7,673 nucleotides of DNA from the NCBI GenBank assembly GCA_938042265.1, contig CALIRN010000346.1, positions 1 to 7,673 on the forward strand, in the 5' to 3' direction. The notes under the pieces were generated by a model, which was not told the origin of the DNA, did no database searches, and saw only the letters and a list, made by a program, of their open reading frames with translations. Below are positions 1-6,561 of this stretch, piece after piece (the stretch's first letter is position 1; every line of letters begins with the position of its first letter). Source of the stretch: an uncultured Eubacteriaceae bacterium. GTDB taxonomy: Bacteria > Bacillota > Clostridia > Lachnospirales > CAG-274. Made by a program: the position numbers and the translations under genes.

Positions 1-60
1 GGAATTATATTCTTTGCAATATGCTTTGCCGTATATGATAAAAGGAACAAAAAGGCATAA
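1..60 (+). CDS. C-terminal end of an unidentified, probably membrane, protein (partial, 5' end outside window)
   Basis: Frame 1 is open from the first base to a TAA at 58-60 and gives 19 residues, GIIFFAICFAVYDKRNKKA. The pattern is a hydrophobic stretch (about 11 residues) followed by a short, strongly basic tail. This is typical of the last transmembrane helix of a membrane protein whose C-terminus lies in the cytoplasm (positive-inside rule). Nothing in so short a tail identifies the family. No terminator hairpin is visible between this stop and the argF promoter. It could be a chance open frame, but the stop position, composition and strand agree with a real gene end. Confidence 0.55.
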   Translation, partial: GIIFFAICFAVYDKRNKKA

Positions 61-84
61 AGTGTGTAAATGTTATTAATTCAC

Positions 85-102
85 CTTGAATAATTATTTG
101 CA
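85..102 (+). promoter_or_regulatory. Candidate ArgR operator (ARG box) overlapping the argF -35
   Basis: The segment TGAATAATTATT (87-98) matches the left half and AT-rich centre of the ARG box consensus (wnTGAATwwwwATTCAnw). Its core AATAATTATT is a perfect 10-bp palindrome. The right half is degenerate (TTGCA in place of TTCA). A second, poorer half-site ATTCA lies at 79-83. The site overlaps the -35 and spacer, where ArgR would block RNA polymerase. ArgR repression of arginine genes is established in Bacillus and other Firmicutes; that this site is used is inference. Confidence 0.4.
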
Positions 103-114
103 TTGGTGTATAAT
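86..114 (+). promoter_or_regulatory. Sigma-A-type promoter for argF-trpS
   Basis: A -35 element TTGAAT (86-91, 4/6 to TTGACA) and a perfect -10 element TATAAT (109-114) are separated by exactly 17 nt. Transcription is expected to start near 120-122, giving a leader of about 65 nt before the argF ATG. This is the best-matching promoter in the upstream region and the only one correctly placed for argF. Confidence 0.75.
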
Positions 115-129
115 GTTTTGAAAGGTTAA

Positions 130-171
130 ATGCGTCTGATGGTATATGTCAGGCTGATTAAATATATTTAA
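130..171 (+). promoter_or_regulatory. Possible short leader ORF with a small hairpin in the argF leader
   Basis: An ATG at 130 opens a 13-codon frame, MRLMVYVRLIKYI, ending with TAA at 169-171, three bases before the argF ribosome binding site. It has two arginine codons (CGT 133-135, AGG 151-153) and a weak AAAGG five bases upstream. Inside it, GTCTGA (134-139) can pair with TCAGGC (149-154) around a 9-nt loop. An arginine-responsive leader peptide is only a hypothesis. The predicted transcription start near 121 would put AAAGG at the very 5' end of the mRNA, which weakens the case. Confidence 0.2.
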
Positions 172-173
172 GT

Positions 174-178
174 GGAGG
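174..178 (+). promoter_or_regulatory. Ribosome binding site that fixes the argF start
   Basis: GGAGG lies 8 nt before the ATG at 187. It overlaps the upstream in-frame GTG at 172, so that GTG cannot be the start; a longer reading beginning at 172 would add five spurious residues. Confidence 0.85.
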
Positions 179-186
179 TTCTTTTA

Positions 187-1182
187 ATGAGTGTAAGCTT
201 AAAAGGCAGGCATTTTTTAAAAATGCTTGATTTTACAACCGAGGAAATAGAATATTTGCTTGATTTGTCCGCAGAACTGAAGGATAAAAAGAAAAAGGGG
301 ATATATGCCCCCTGCCTTAAGGGTAAAAACGTAGCCCTTATTTTTGAGAAAACAAGTACCAGGACACGATGCTCCTTTGAGGTGGCGGCCTATGATATGG
401 GTATGGGTGTTACATATCTTGACCCTACAGGCTCACAGATTGGTAAAAAGGAGAGTATTGCTGATACTGCAAGGGTACTTGGCAGAATGTATGACGGTAT
501 TGAGTACAGAGGCTTTGAGCAGTCAATAGTTGAGGAGCTTGCAAAGTATGCGGGCGTACCTGTATGGAACGGTCTTACAAATGATTCACATCCTACACAG
601 ATTCTTGCCGACCTGCTTACTATACGTGAGCATTTTGGCAGATTAAAGGGCATCAATTTTGTGTATATGGGTGATGCAAGATATAATATGGGTAATTCAC
701 TTATGGTTGCCTGTGCAAAGATGGGTATTAATTTTACTGCCTGTACAAATAAGGAGTTTTTCCCTGAAAGCGGGCTTGTTGCTAAGTGTAAAGATATTGC
801 TGTCGAAAACGGATGTACGATTAACTTAAGCGAGGATGTTGAAGCTGCCACAAAGGGTGCAGATGTTATTTACACCGATGTTTGGGTATCCATGGGTGAA
901 CCTGACGAGGTATGGCAGGAACGTATTGAAAAGCTTTTGCCATATCAGGTTAATGCGGGGGTTATGAAAACTGCGGGAGAAAATGCAATATTTATGCATT
1001 GTCTGCCTGCATTCCATGATTTAAATACAAAAATAGGCAGGCAAATCAGTGAAAAATTCGGATTATCGGAAATGGAGGTTACCGATGAGGTGTTTGAGTC
1101 ATCACAGTCAGTTGTGTTTGATGAGGCTGAAAACCGTATGCACACAATTAAGGCTGTTATGTACGCAACCCTTATGGATTGA
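187..1182 (+). CDS. argF: Ornithine carbamoyltransferase
   Basis: Cytoplasmic enzyme that transfers the carbamoyl group of carbamoyl phosphate to ornithine, giving citrulline, in arginine biosynthesis. The product is 331 residues, normal for the family. Visible motifs are the carbamoyl-phosphate loop STRTR (57-61), HPTQ (135-138), the MGDARYNMGNS segment (161-171), the ornithine-binding DVWVSMGE loop (231-238) and the catalytic HCLPA (271-275). The SMG loop with HCLPA separates it from aspartate carbamoyltransferase. The ATG at 187 is chosen because GGAGG (174-178) is ideally spaced from it. The stop is 2 nt before trpS, so the two are cotranscribed. No other arginine gene is in view, so an anabolic (argF) rather than catabolic (arcB) role is inferred from the absence of arcA/arcC next to it and the possible ARG box upstream. 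Confidence 0.95.
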   Translation: MSVSLKGRHFLKMLDFTTEEIEYLLDLSAELKDKKKKGIYAPCLKGKNVALIFEKTSTRTRCSFEVAAYDMGMGVTYLDPTGSQIGKKESIADTARVLGRMYDGIEYRGFEQSIVEELAKYAGVPVWNGLTNDSHPTQILADLLTIREHFGRLKGINFVYMGDARYNMGNSLMVACAKMGINFTACTNKEFFPESGLVAKCKDIAVENGCTINLSEDVEAATKGADVIYTDVWVSMGEPDEVWQERIEKLLPYQVNAGVMKTAGENAIFMHCLPAFHDLNTKIGRQISEKFGLSEMEVTDEVFESSQSVVFDEAENRMHTIKAVMYATLMD

Positions 1183-1184
1183 TT

Positions 1185-2189
1185 ATGAGTGAAGAAAATA
1201 AGAAGAAAATTATATACAGTGCTATGCAGCCCTCGGGCGTGCCCACCCTTGGAAACTATTTAGGCGCTTTGAGAAACTGGAAAAACCTTCAGAAAGAGTA
1301 TAACTGTATTTTTGGTGCCGCAAATATGCACGCTATTACCGTAAGGCAGGATCCAACGGAGCTAAGGCAGCGTACAAGAAATGTCATTGCGCTTTTTCTT
1401 GCAATAGGTCTTGACCCAAAGGAGCATATTATCTATGTTCAGTCCGATGTTAAGGCTCATGCGGAAATTGCATGGATACTTAACTGCTTTACCTATATGG
1501 GTGAGCTTAACAGAATGACGCAGTTCAAGGATAAGTCCGCACAGCATGCTGATAATATAAATGCAGGTTTGTATACCTATCCAGTGCTTATGGCGGGAGA
1601 TATTCTCCTTTACCAGAGTGACCTTGTACCCGTAGGAGCTGACCAGAAGCAACATTTGGAAATCTGCCGTGATATTGCCGAGAGGTTTAACGGTATTTAT
1701 GGTGATGTATTTAAGATACCGGACCCATATATCCCTAAAGTAGGTGCAAGAATAATGGGTCTGCAAAATCCTGGGCGTAAGATGAGCAAATCGGAAAGTG
1801 ATAATCCCAATAATGTAATATATATTTTAGAGGATACAAGGGCTATTGCAAATAAAATAAAAAGGGCTGTTACGGATTCAGATACGGAGGTACGCTACGG
1901 CGAGGATAAACCGGGTGTAAGCAATCTGCTTAACATTTATTCTGCTGTAACAGGTAAGTCTACTGATGAGGCCGTACAATCTTTTAAGGGCTTTGGCTAC
2001 GGCGCTTTCAAGGCGGCAGTGGCAGATGCCGTTGTGAGCGAGTTAGAGCCCATACAGCAAAAATTTAAGGAATATTCTTCGGATAAGGCTTATATTGAGC
2101 AGGTAATGAAGGATGGTGCTGAAAAAGCCTCCTATATTGCAAATAAAACATTGCGAAAAGTTCAGAGAAAAGTGGGCTTTCCCGTATAA
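1185..2189 (+). CDS. trpS: Tryptophanyl-tRNA synthetase
   Basis: Class I aminoacyl-tRNA synthetase that charges tRNA(Trp) with tryptophan using ATP. The product is 334 residues, the usual bacterial TrpRS length. The N-terminal QPSGVPTLGNYLGA segment (15-28) carries the HIGH-type signature in its TrpRS form TLGN. GADQKQHLE (151-159) and the KMSKS loop (199-203) complete the Rossmann catalytic core. The C-terminal part holds the anticodon-binding helical domain and ends in the typical KVGF-like tail. ATG 1185 is preferred over an in-frame TTG at 1179. Only a minimal GGA (1176-1178) precedes it, so translational coupling to argF, whose stop is 2 nt upstream, is likely. No T-box leader is present, although many Firmicute trpS genes have one. 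A terminator follows the stop directly. Confidence 0.96.
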   Translation: MSEENKKKIIYSAMQPSGVPTLGNYLGALRNWKNLQKEYNCIFGAANMHAITVRQDPTELRQRTRNVIALFLAIGLDPKEHIIYVQSDVKAHAEIAWILNCFTYMGELNRMTQFKDKSAQHADNINAGLYTYPVLMAGDILLYQSDLVPVGADQKQHLEICRDIAERFNGIYGDVFKIPDPYIPKVGARIMGLQNPGRKMSKSESDNPNNVIYILEDTRAIANKIKRAVTDSDTEVRYGEDKPGVSNLLNIYSAVTGKSTDEAVQSFKGFGYGAFKAAVADAVVSELEPIQQKFKEYSSDKAYIEQVMKDGAEKASYIANKTLRKVQRKVGFPV

Positions 2190-2190
2190 T
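2161..2190 (+). promoter_or_regulatory. Possible promoter for comF overlapping the end of trpS
   Basis: A perfect TATAAT (2185-2190) includes the trpS stop codon. TTCAGA (2161-2166, 4/6 to TTGACA) lies 18 nt upstream. The start would fall near 2196-2198, at the foot of the terminator hairpin, giving a comF leader of about 43 nt. There is no room for a promoter between the terminator and comF, so this or read-through must supply comF. Part of the sequence is constrained by trpS coding, so a chance match is possible. Confidence 0.4.
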
Positions 2191-2195
2191 AAACT

Positions 2196-2228
2196 AAGGT
2201 CTTTGGGATATACCCAAGGACCTTTTTT
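2196..2228 (+). terminator. Intrinsic terminator after trpS
   Basis: AAGGTCTTTGGG (2196-2207) pairs with CCCAAGGACCTT (2213-2224) over 12 positions with a single G-U wobble, around the 5-nt loop ATATA. It is followed by a run of Ts ending at 2228. The stem is long, with GGG/CCC at the loop end, and it begins 6 nt after the trpS stop: a textbook Rho-independent terminator. It ends only 11 nt before the comF ATG. Confidence 0.9.
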
Positions 2229-2239
2229 AGGGTGATTAT

Positions 2240-2950
2240 ATGAACTTAAGAGATATTATAATACGTTGTATCTTTCCCAGAAGATGTGTTTTCTGTAATG
2301 CTGTTCTTGATATAAATTATGAGTTTTATATTTGTCACGATTGTGAGAAAACCGTTTCTTGGATAAACGGAAATGTATGTGAAAAGTGCGGTAAGCCTAT
2401 AGAGCATTACGGCAGATGCAGACGCTGCAACAGTATGGAGCATAAATTTGATACAGCATATGCTGTATATGTATATGAGGATGAAGTCAGAAAGGCAGTT
2501 CATCGCTTTAAATATAAAAATAAGGGGAGTTATGCAAGATTTTTCGGACATGAGCTGGCAAGGTTTGCAGATTTTGAGGATATTCCGCCTGTGGATTACG
2601 TTGTACCTGTGCCTATAGCAAGGGCAAGACTGCATGAAAGAGGATATAATCAATGCGCCTTAATGGCAGATGAGTACTGTAAGCTGCGTAATGAAACACG
2701 TGCTGACCTGTTGGAAAGAGTGAGGAAGACCAAGCCGCAAAGCGGCTTGAAAAGAGAGGAAAGAGTTAAAAATATTAGGGGAGCTTTTGCCGTTAAAGAC
2801 TGTGGTATAAATTTAAAAGGAAAATCAATTTTGCTTATTGACGATATTTTTACTACAGGCAGTACAGTGGATGAGTGTGCAAAGGTATTGAAGAGGGCAG
2901 GAGCAGGTGCGGTTTATGTGCTTTGTCTCAGTATAAGTGAAGCTGATTAA
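2240..2950 (+). CDS. comF: ComF family double-zinc-finger phosphoribosyltransferase
   Basis: The product is 236 residues, usual for ComFC/GntX-type proteins. The N-terminus has four CxxC pairs (C16/C19, C32/C35, C47/C50, C60/C63), forming a double zinc-ribbon. The middle carries VPVP (122-125) and RGYNQ (134-138). The C-terminal PRPP-binding loop ILLIDDIFTTGST (197-209) has the two adjacent aspartates (201, 202) expected in type I phosphoribosyltransferases. In Bacillus and others, ComFC is needed for natural transformation, probably handling incoming single-stranded DNA with the helicase ComFA. No comFA or comFB is adjacent here, so whether this organism is competent cannot be told. The start is supported by AGGGTGAT (2229-2236). 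The enzymatic substrate of the family is not established. dgkA follows after 66 nt with no terminator visible between them. Confidence 0.92.
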   Translation: MNLRDIIIRCIFPRRCVFCNAVLDINYEFYICHDCEKTVSWINGNVCEKCGKPIEHYGRCRRCNSMEHKFDTAYAVYVYEDEVRKAVHRFKYKNKGSYARFFGHELARFADFEDIPPVDYVVPVPIARARLHERGYNQCALMADEYCKLRNETRADLLERVRKTKPQSGLKREERVKNIRGAFAVKDCGINLKGKSILLIDDIFTTGSTVDECAKVLKRAGAGAVYVLCLSISEAD

Positions 2951-3016
2951 ATTATGGGCTAAATTCTGCTTGTTTACTTTAAAGATAAATACAAATTATA
3001 ATAGAGAGGTGATAAT

Positions 3017-3376
3017 ATGAGGTTAAAAACGATAAAAAGCTTCCGCTGTGCCATTGAAGGGATATGCTCAGGTATTAAAACACAGCACAATATGAAAATA
3101 CATTTTGCCGTTGCAGCTTTAGTGCTTATTTTCGGCGTGCTGCTTAACATAAGCAAAATCGAATGGATAATATGTATTATGCTGATTTTTATGGTGATGG
3201 CAGGAGAGCTTTTTAATACTGCCGTTGAGGCTGTTGTTGATATGGTAATGCCTGATTTCCACCCTAAAGCAAAGCTTGCAAAGGATACTGCGGCAGGCGG
3301 TGTGCTGATGCTTGCAATAGGCGCAGCAATAGTGGGGCTTATAATTTTTGTGCCCGAAATAATGAAGTATTTATGA
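3017..3376 (+). CDS. dgkA: Undecaprenol/diacylglycerol kinase family membrane protein
   Basis: A small integral membrane kinase of 119 residues, the family's normal size. It has an amphipathic N-terminus and three hydrophobic segments (about 29-44, 48-63 and 95-112). The family signature ELFNTAVEAVVD (64-75) supplies the catalytic and metal-binding residues E64, N67, E71 and D75, followed by KLAKD (86-90). In Gram-positive bacteria the equivalent enzyme phosphorylates undecaprenol with ATP to make the lipid carrier for peptidoglycan and other wall polymers. Proteobacterial relatives use diacylglycerol, and the substrate cannot be read directly from the sequence. The start has a near-perfect GAGGTGAT (3006-3013). 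In many Firmicutes the gene sits by ybeY, cdd or era; here it follows comF. Confidence 0.93.
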   Translation: MRLKTIKSFRCAIEGICSGIKTQHNMKIHFAVAALVLIFGVLLNISKIEWIICIMLIFMVMAGELFNTAVEAVVDMVMPDFHPKAKLAKDTAAGGVLMLAIGAAIVGLIIFVPEIMKYL

Positions 3377-3382
3377 AAAAAC

Positions 3383-3403
3383 ATAAAAAATAGTATTTTT
3401 TAT
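3383..3403 (+). terminator. Weak A/T-only palindrome after dgkA, possible terminator
   Basis: ATAAAAAATA (3383-3392) and TATTTTTTAT (3394-3403) form a perfect 10-bp inverted repeat around a single G, 6 nt after the dgkA stop. As RNA the hairpin would have about 9 A-U pairs and a 3-nt loop, with no G-C pair and no further T run. It would be a weak terminator at best, but it can act in both orientations. It is the only candidate end for the comF-dgkA transcript. Confidence 0.35.
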
Positions 3404-3670
3404 CATCAAAAAGTATGAAGCTGCGAAAGTCCTTGCGTATACTAATTTTTTCTTATATCAATATACTTGAAATCACAATGGATTTTGACACTTTGGTGCC
3501 CAAATGATGCATGGCCTTACAAAGTCATCTTATACCGGAGATACGGCAAGGTACATGATGATATGTGGAAAGACTTGATTTTAAGCCGTTTTTGCAAGAA
3601 TTTATAAACATTTGCGGGGGATTATAAGAAGATTTTCGTCTATCAAATCTATAAAAAATATTGTAATTTA

Positions 3671-3699
3671 TTGCAGTTGAAGCGGATTTGGAGTATACT
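3671..3699 (+). promoter_or_regulatory. Promoter for trkA-trkH
   Basis: A -35-like TTGCAG (3671-3676, 3/6) and TATACT (3694-3699, 5/6 to TATAAT) are separated by 17 nt. The predicted start is near 3706, giving a leader of about 35 nt with a modest GAGTGGTG ribosome binding site (3728-3735). This is the best-placed candidate in the gap. Confidence 0.5.
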
Positions 3700-3740
3700 G
3701 ATTTTATTACTATTAAATTACAGAATAGAGTGGTGTTTTT

Positions 3741-5102
3741 ATGAATATAGTCATTGTGGGGTGCGGAAATGTAGGCTATACCCTGTCTGAACAGCTTGGC
3801 AGGGAGGGTCATGAAATTACCCTTATTGATACGGATGCGGAAAGACTGAAATTTGTTGTGGATACCCTTGATATCCAAGGGGTTGTGGGTAACGGCGTAA
3901 GCTATAAGGTCCTTAAGGAAGCAGGGTTGAATGATGCCGATTTGTTTATTGCAGTTACAAATGAGGACGAGGCAAATATGCTGGGTTGTCTTATTGCAAC
4001 AAAAATCAGCAGATGCAAAACCATTGCAAGGGTAAGAAATCCACAGTATTATGAGGACATTAAATATATTAAGGAGGAGCTTGGTCTGTCTATGTATGTT
4101 AATCCCGAAAGGGAGGCGGCACGTGAAATGTCCAGGCTTATACAGATACCCTCCGCTATAGATGTGGATACCTTTGATAAAAGTCGTATGAATATGATTA
4201 AGTTTAAAATCCTCGCTCATTCAATGCTTGATGGTATGGAAATAAAGGATATCAAAACCAAGGTCAGCGCTAATATGCTTGTATGTATAGTACAGCGGGG
4301 TGAACAGATAGTAATCCCCAACGGCTTTTTTGTACTCAGGGCAGGAGATGTTATATCCTTTGTAACACCTATACGTAATGCATACAGTGTATTTAAAAAA
4401 GCAGGTGTTAAAGCACGTAATATTAAAAATGTTATGATAGCAGGCGGAGGCAGAATATCCTATTATCTGGCACAGCTGCTTATAAAAGCCAGAATTAAGG
4501 TGAAAATAATTGAAAGAGACAGATCCAGATGTGAGGAACTCAGCGAGCTGCTGCCCGATGCAATGATAATCTGCGGTAATGCTACAAATCAGCAACTTTT
4601 ATTGGAGGAGGGCATAAACAATACGGATGCCTTTGTAAGCGTTACCGATACAGATGAGGAAAATATAATGCTGTCACTGTATGCAGGCAGGGTTTCGGGT
4701 GCAAAGGTTATTACCAAAATTAAAAAAGTTACCTTTGAGGAAATTGTAACGGAGCTTAATGTAGGCAGTATTGTAGACCCTAAAAATATAATTGCCGAGA
4801 GTATTGTAAGCTATGTAAGAGCGCTGCAAAACTCCTTTGGCAGTAATGTGGAAACACTGTACAGGCTTATAGATAAAAAGGTTGAGGCCGTTGAGTTTAG
4901 TGTAAATAAGCCAGTGGAGGGACTTACGGGTATGCGTCTTATGGATACAAACCTTAAGGATAATCTGCTTGTTTGCTCAATTAAAAGGGGAGATAAAACC
5001 TTTATCCCCGAGGGCAAGGATTCCATTGAACTGGGCGACAGAGTTATTGTGGTTACAACCCATTTGGGTTTAAATGATATTAAGGAAATTCTTAGAGGGT
5101 AA
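3741..5102 (+). CDS. trkA: TrkA, NAD-binding regulatory subunit of a K+ uptake system
   Basis: A 453-residue peripheral cytoplasmic protein, full length for the tandem-RCK form. Order: RCK_N (1-120) with the Rossmann loop GCGNVG (7-12) and an acidic D30 ending beta-2, as expected for NAD(H) binding; RCK_C/TrkA-C (about 140-218); a second RCK_N (about 229-345) with GGGRIS (235-240) and E258; and a second RCK_C (about 370-453). In the second Rossmann loop the third glycine is replaced by serine (S240), so nucleotide binding there may be weaker. It assembles as a ring on TrkH and gates it in response to nucleotides. RCK_C domains of Gram-positive relatives can bind c-di-AMP; this is family knowledge, not visible here. 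trkH starts 5 nt after its stop, so the two are cotranscribed. Confidence 0.95.
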   Translation: MNIVIVGCGNVGYTLSEQLGREGHEITLIDTDAERLKFVVDTLDIQGVVGNGVSYKVLKEAGLNDADLFIAVTNEDEANMLGCLIATKISRCKTIARVRNPQYYEDIKYIKEELGLSMYVNPEREAAREMSRLIQIPSAIDVDTFDKSRMNMIKFKILAHSMLDGMEIKDIKTKVSANMLVCIVQRGEQIVIPNGFFVLRAGDVISFVTPIRNAYSVFKKAGVKARNIKNVMIAGGGRISYYLAQLLIKARIKVKIIERDRSRCEELSELLPDAMIICGNATNQQLLLEEGINNTDAFVSVTDTDEENIMLSLYAGRVSGAKVITKIKKVTFEEIVTELNVGSIVDPKNIIAESIVSYVRALQNSFGSNVETLYRLIDKKVEAVEFSVNKPVEGLTGMRLMDTNLKDNLLVCSIKRGDKTFIPEGKDSIELGDRVIVVTTHLGLNDIKEILRG

Positions 5103-5107
5103 GGCTG

Positions 5108-6550
5108 ATGAATTATGGTATTATTATTTTTATTATAGGCTGGGTTATCCAGGTAGAGGCGCTTTTTATGCTTCTTCCTGGAATAGTATCCATAATTTAT
5201 GGGGAGAGCAACACAGGAGTATTTTTCGGCTGTGCGGCAGTGTTTTTTGTTTTAGGCAGACTGCTGACACGAAGAAAGACGGATAACAGTCATTTTTATG
5301 CCCGTGAGGGATTTGTGGCAGTTGCGCTTAGCTGGGTTGTACTCAGTATGGCTGGTGCAGTCCCCTTTATTGTAAGCGGTGAGATACCACACGTGGTTGA
5401 CGCTCTGTTTGAGATTGTTTCAGGCTTTACAACAACAGGTGCAAGTATACTTACAGATGTGGAGGCGCTTTCCAGGTCAATGCTGTTCTGGCGCAGTTTT
5501 TCGCACTGGATAGGAGGTATGGGGGTACTGGTTTTTATACTTGCTGTTTTGCCTATGGCAGGCGGACAGAACATCTACCTTATCAAGGCTGAAACAACAG
5601 GCCCTGACGTAGGCAAGCTTGTACCTAGGCTGCAAAAGACGGCAGGCTATCTGTATATTATATATATTGTTATGTCAATAATACAGCTTGTACTCCTGCT
5701 TTTGGGAAGAATGCCGCTGTTTGATGCACTGTGTGATGTTTTTGGTACGGCAGGTACAGGCGGTTTTGGTATAAAAAGGGACAGTATGGCAGGCTACAGC
5801 ACCTATATTCAAATAGTTACGGCGGTGTTTATGCTGCTGTTTGGAGTAAACTTTAACTTTTACTTTTTTATAATATCTAAAAGGCTGCGTCTTGCCCTTG
5901 GTATGGAGGAGGTAAGGTGGTATTTTATTATATATCTTATGGCGACTTTGGGTATTATATTAAATTTGTGGCATACAACGGGAGTTTTGGGAATTAACGT
6001 AAAGGAGGCTGTTTTTCAGGTTTCCTCAATAATGACAAGTACAGGATATGCCACAACGGATTATGACAGGTGGCCTCAGTTTTCAAGATATATTATATGT
6101 CTTGTAATGTTTATAGGCACATGTACAGGCAGTACGGGCGGCGGTATTAAGGTGGCAAGAATAGTGATTTATTTTAAGCAAATAGGTAAGCAGCTTGCTT
6201 TTCTCATACATCCAAGGAGTGTTAAAACACTTAGAATGGACGGCAAAAAGATTGAGCATAACACAATAAGGGTTGTAAATACATATCTCATTGTGTATAT
6301 AGCTATATTTGTTTTGTCAATGCTTATTTTGACTTTGGATGACTTTGAACTGACAACAACCTTTACGGCGGTTGCCGCTACCTTTAATAATATAGGACCC
6401 GGTCTTGGACAGGTAGGTCCTGCGGGAAATTTTGCTGAATTTTCCGTACTGTCAAAATTGGTAATGATTTTTGATATGCTTGCAGGCAGGCTTGAAATAT
6501 TTCCTCTGCTTGTGCTGTTTACACCTGCAACATGGAGAAGAAACGGATAA
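5108..6550 (+). CDS. trkH: TrkH family potassium uptake membrane subunit
   Basis: The pore-forming subunit, 480 residues, with many hydrophobic helices arranged as four M1-P-M2 repeats plus an extra N-terminal pair. All four selectivity-filter loops are intact: TTTGAS (108-113), TAGTGGFG (214-221), TSTGYATTDY (310-319) and FNNIGPG (426-432). Each has the glycine that lines the K+ filter. GSTGGGIKVAR (341-351), the broken helix region that meets TrkA, and the C-terminal GRLEIFPLL (460-468) are also family hallmarks. The ATG at 5108 follows AGAGGG (5094-5099), which lies inside the end of trkA, so the two are translated together. It is closed by a strong terminator 12 nt after the stop. K+ rather than Na+ preference is inferred from the four filter glycines. 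Confidence 0.95.
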   Translation: MNYGIIIFIIGWVIQVEALFMLLPGIVSIIYGESNTGVFFGCAAVFFVLGRLLTRRKTDNSHFYAREGFVAVALSWVVLSMAGAVPFIVSGEIPHVVDALFEIVSGFTTTGASILTDVEALSRSMLFWRSFSHWIGGMGVLVFILAVLPMAGGQNIYLIKAETTGPDVGKLVPRLQKTAGYLYIIYIVMSIIQLVLLLLGRMPLFDALCDVFGTAGTGGFGIKRDSMAGYSTYIQIVTAVFMLLFGVNFNFYFFIISKRLRLALGMEEVRWYFIIYLMATLGIILNLWHTTGVLGINVKEAVFQVSSIMTSTGYATTDYDRWPQFSRYIICLVMFIGTCTGSTGGGIKVARIVIYFKQIGKQLAFLIHPRSVKTLRMDGKKIEHNTIRVVNTYLIVYIAIFVLSMLILTLDDFELTTTFTAVAATFNNIGPGLGQVGPAGNFAEFSVLSKLVMIFDMLAGRLEIFPLLVLFTPATWRRNG

Positions 6551-6561
6551 TATACAGTATT

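Larger units (their letters stand above)
3377..3740 (+). other. Gap of 364 nt between dgkA and trkA
   Basis: No complete gene is seen. It contains the A/T palindrome at its 5' end and the trkA promoter at its 3' end. A 12-nt repeat, GTATACT(A/G)ATTT, occurs at 3437-3448 and 3693-3704; the second copy contains the trkA -10. Small inverted repeats TTTGG/CCAAA (3492-3504) and AGATTT/AAATCT (3630-3650) are too weak to call. One + frame is open from 3446 to 3607, and after that single TAA it stays open into trkA. It includes the segment HDDMWKDLI, which could be debris of a decayed gene. I see no riboswitch consensus. Confidence 0.5.

Noticed and set aside
61..186. T-box leader controlling argF-trpS
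   Set aside because: The leader is about 65 nt, too short for a T-box, and lacks the conserved AGGGTGGNACCGCG element and an antiterminator.
390..851. Minus-strand open frames opposite argF and, similarly, opposite trpS and comF
   Set aside because: They are antisense shadows of well-identified + strand genes, without domains or start signals.
1179..1184. TTG at 1179 as the trpS start, overlapping the argF stop
   Set aside because: It would add only two residues. The ATG at 1185 is the commoner start and fits the minimal GGA spacing better. The choice does not affect function.
2973..3002. TTTACT-18-TATAAT as a promoter for dgkA
   Set aside because: Transcription would start near 3009, inside the GAGGTGAT ribosome binding site (3006-3013), so the mRNA could not use that site. 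Read-through from comF is simpler.
3404..3740. c-di-AMP (ydaO/yuaA) riboswitch upstream of trkA
   Set aside because: This riboswitch is common before K+ genes in Firmicutes, so I looked for it. Only an isolated GCGGGGGA (3614-3621) is present, without the other conserved blocks or a paired architecture.
3525..4220. Minus-strand open frame of 231 codons reaching into the dgkA-trkA gap
   Set aside because: Two thirds is antisense to trkA, it has no ribosome binding site that I can see, and the predicted protein is cysteine/histidine/isoleucine-rich noise.
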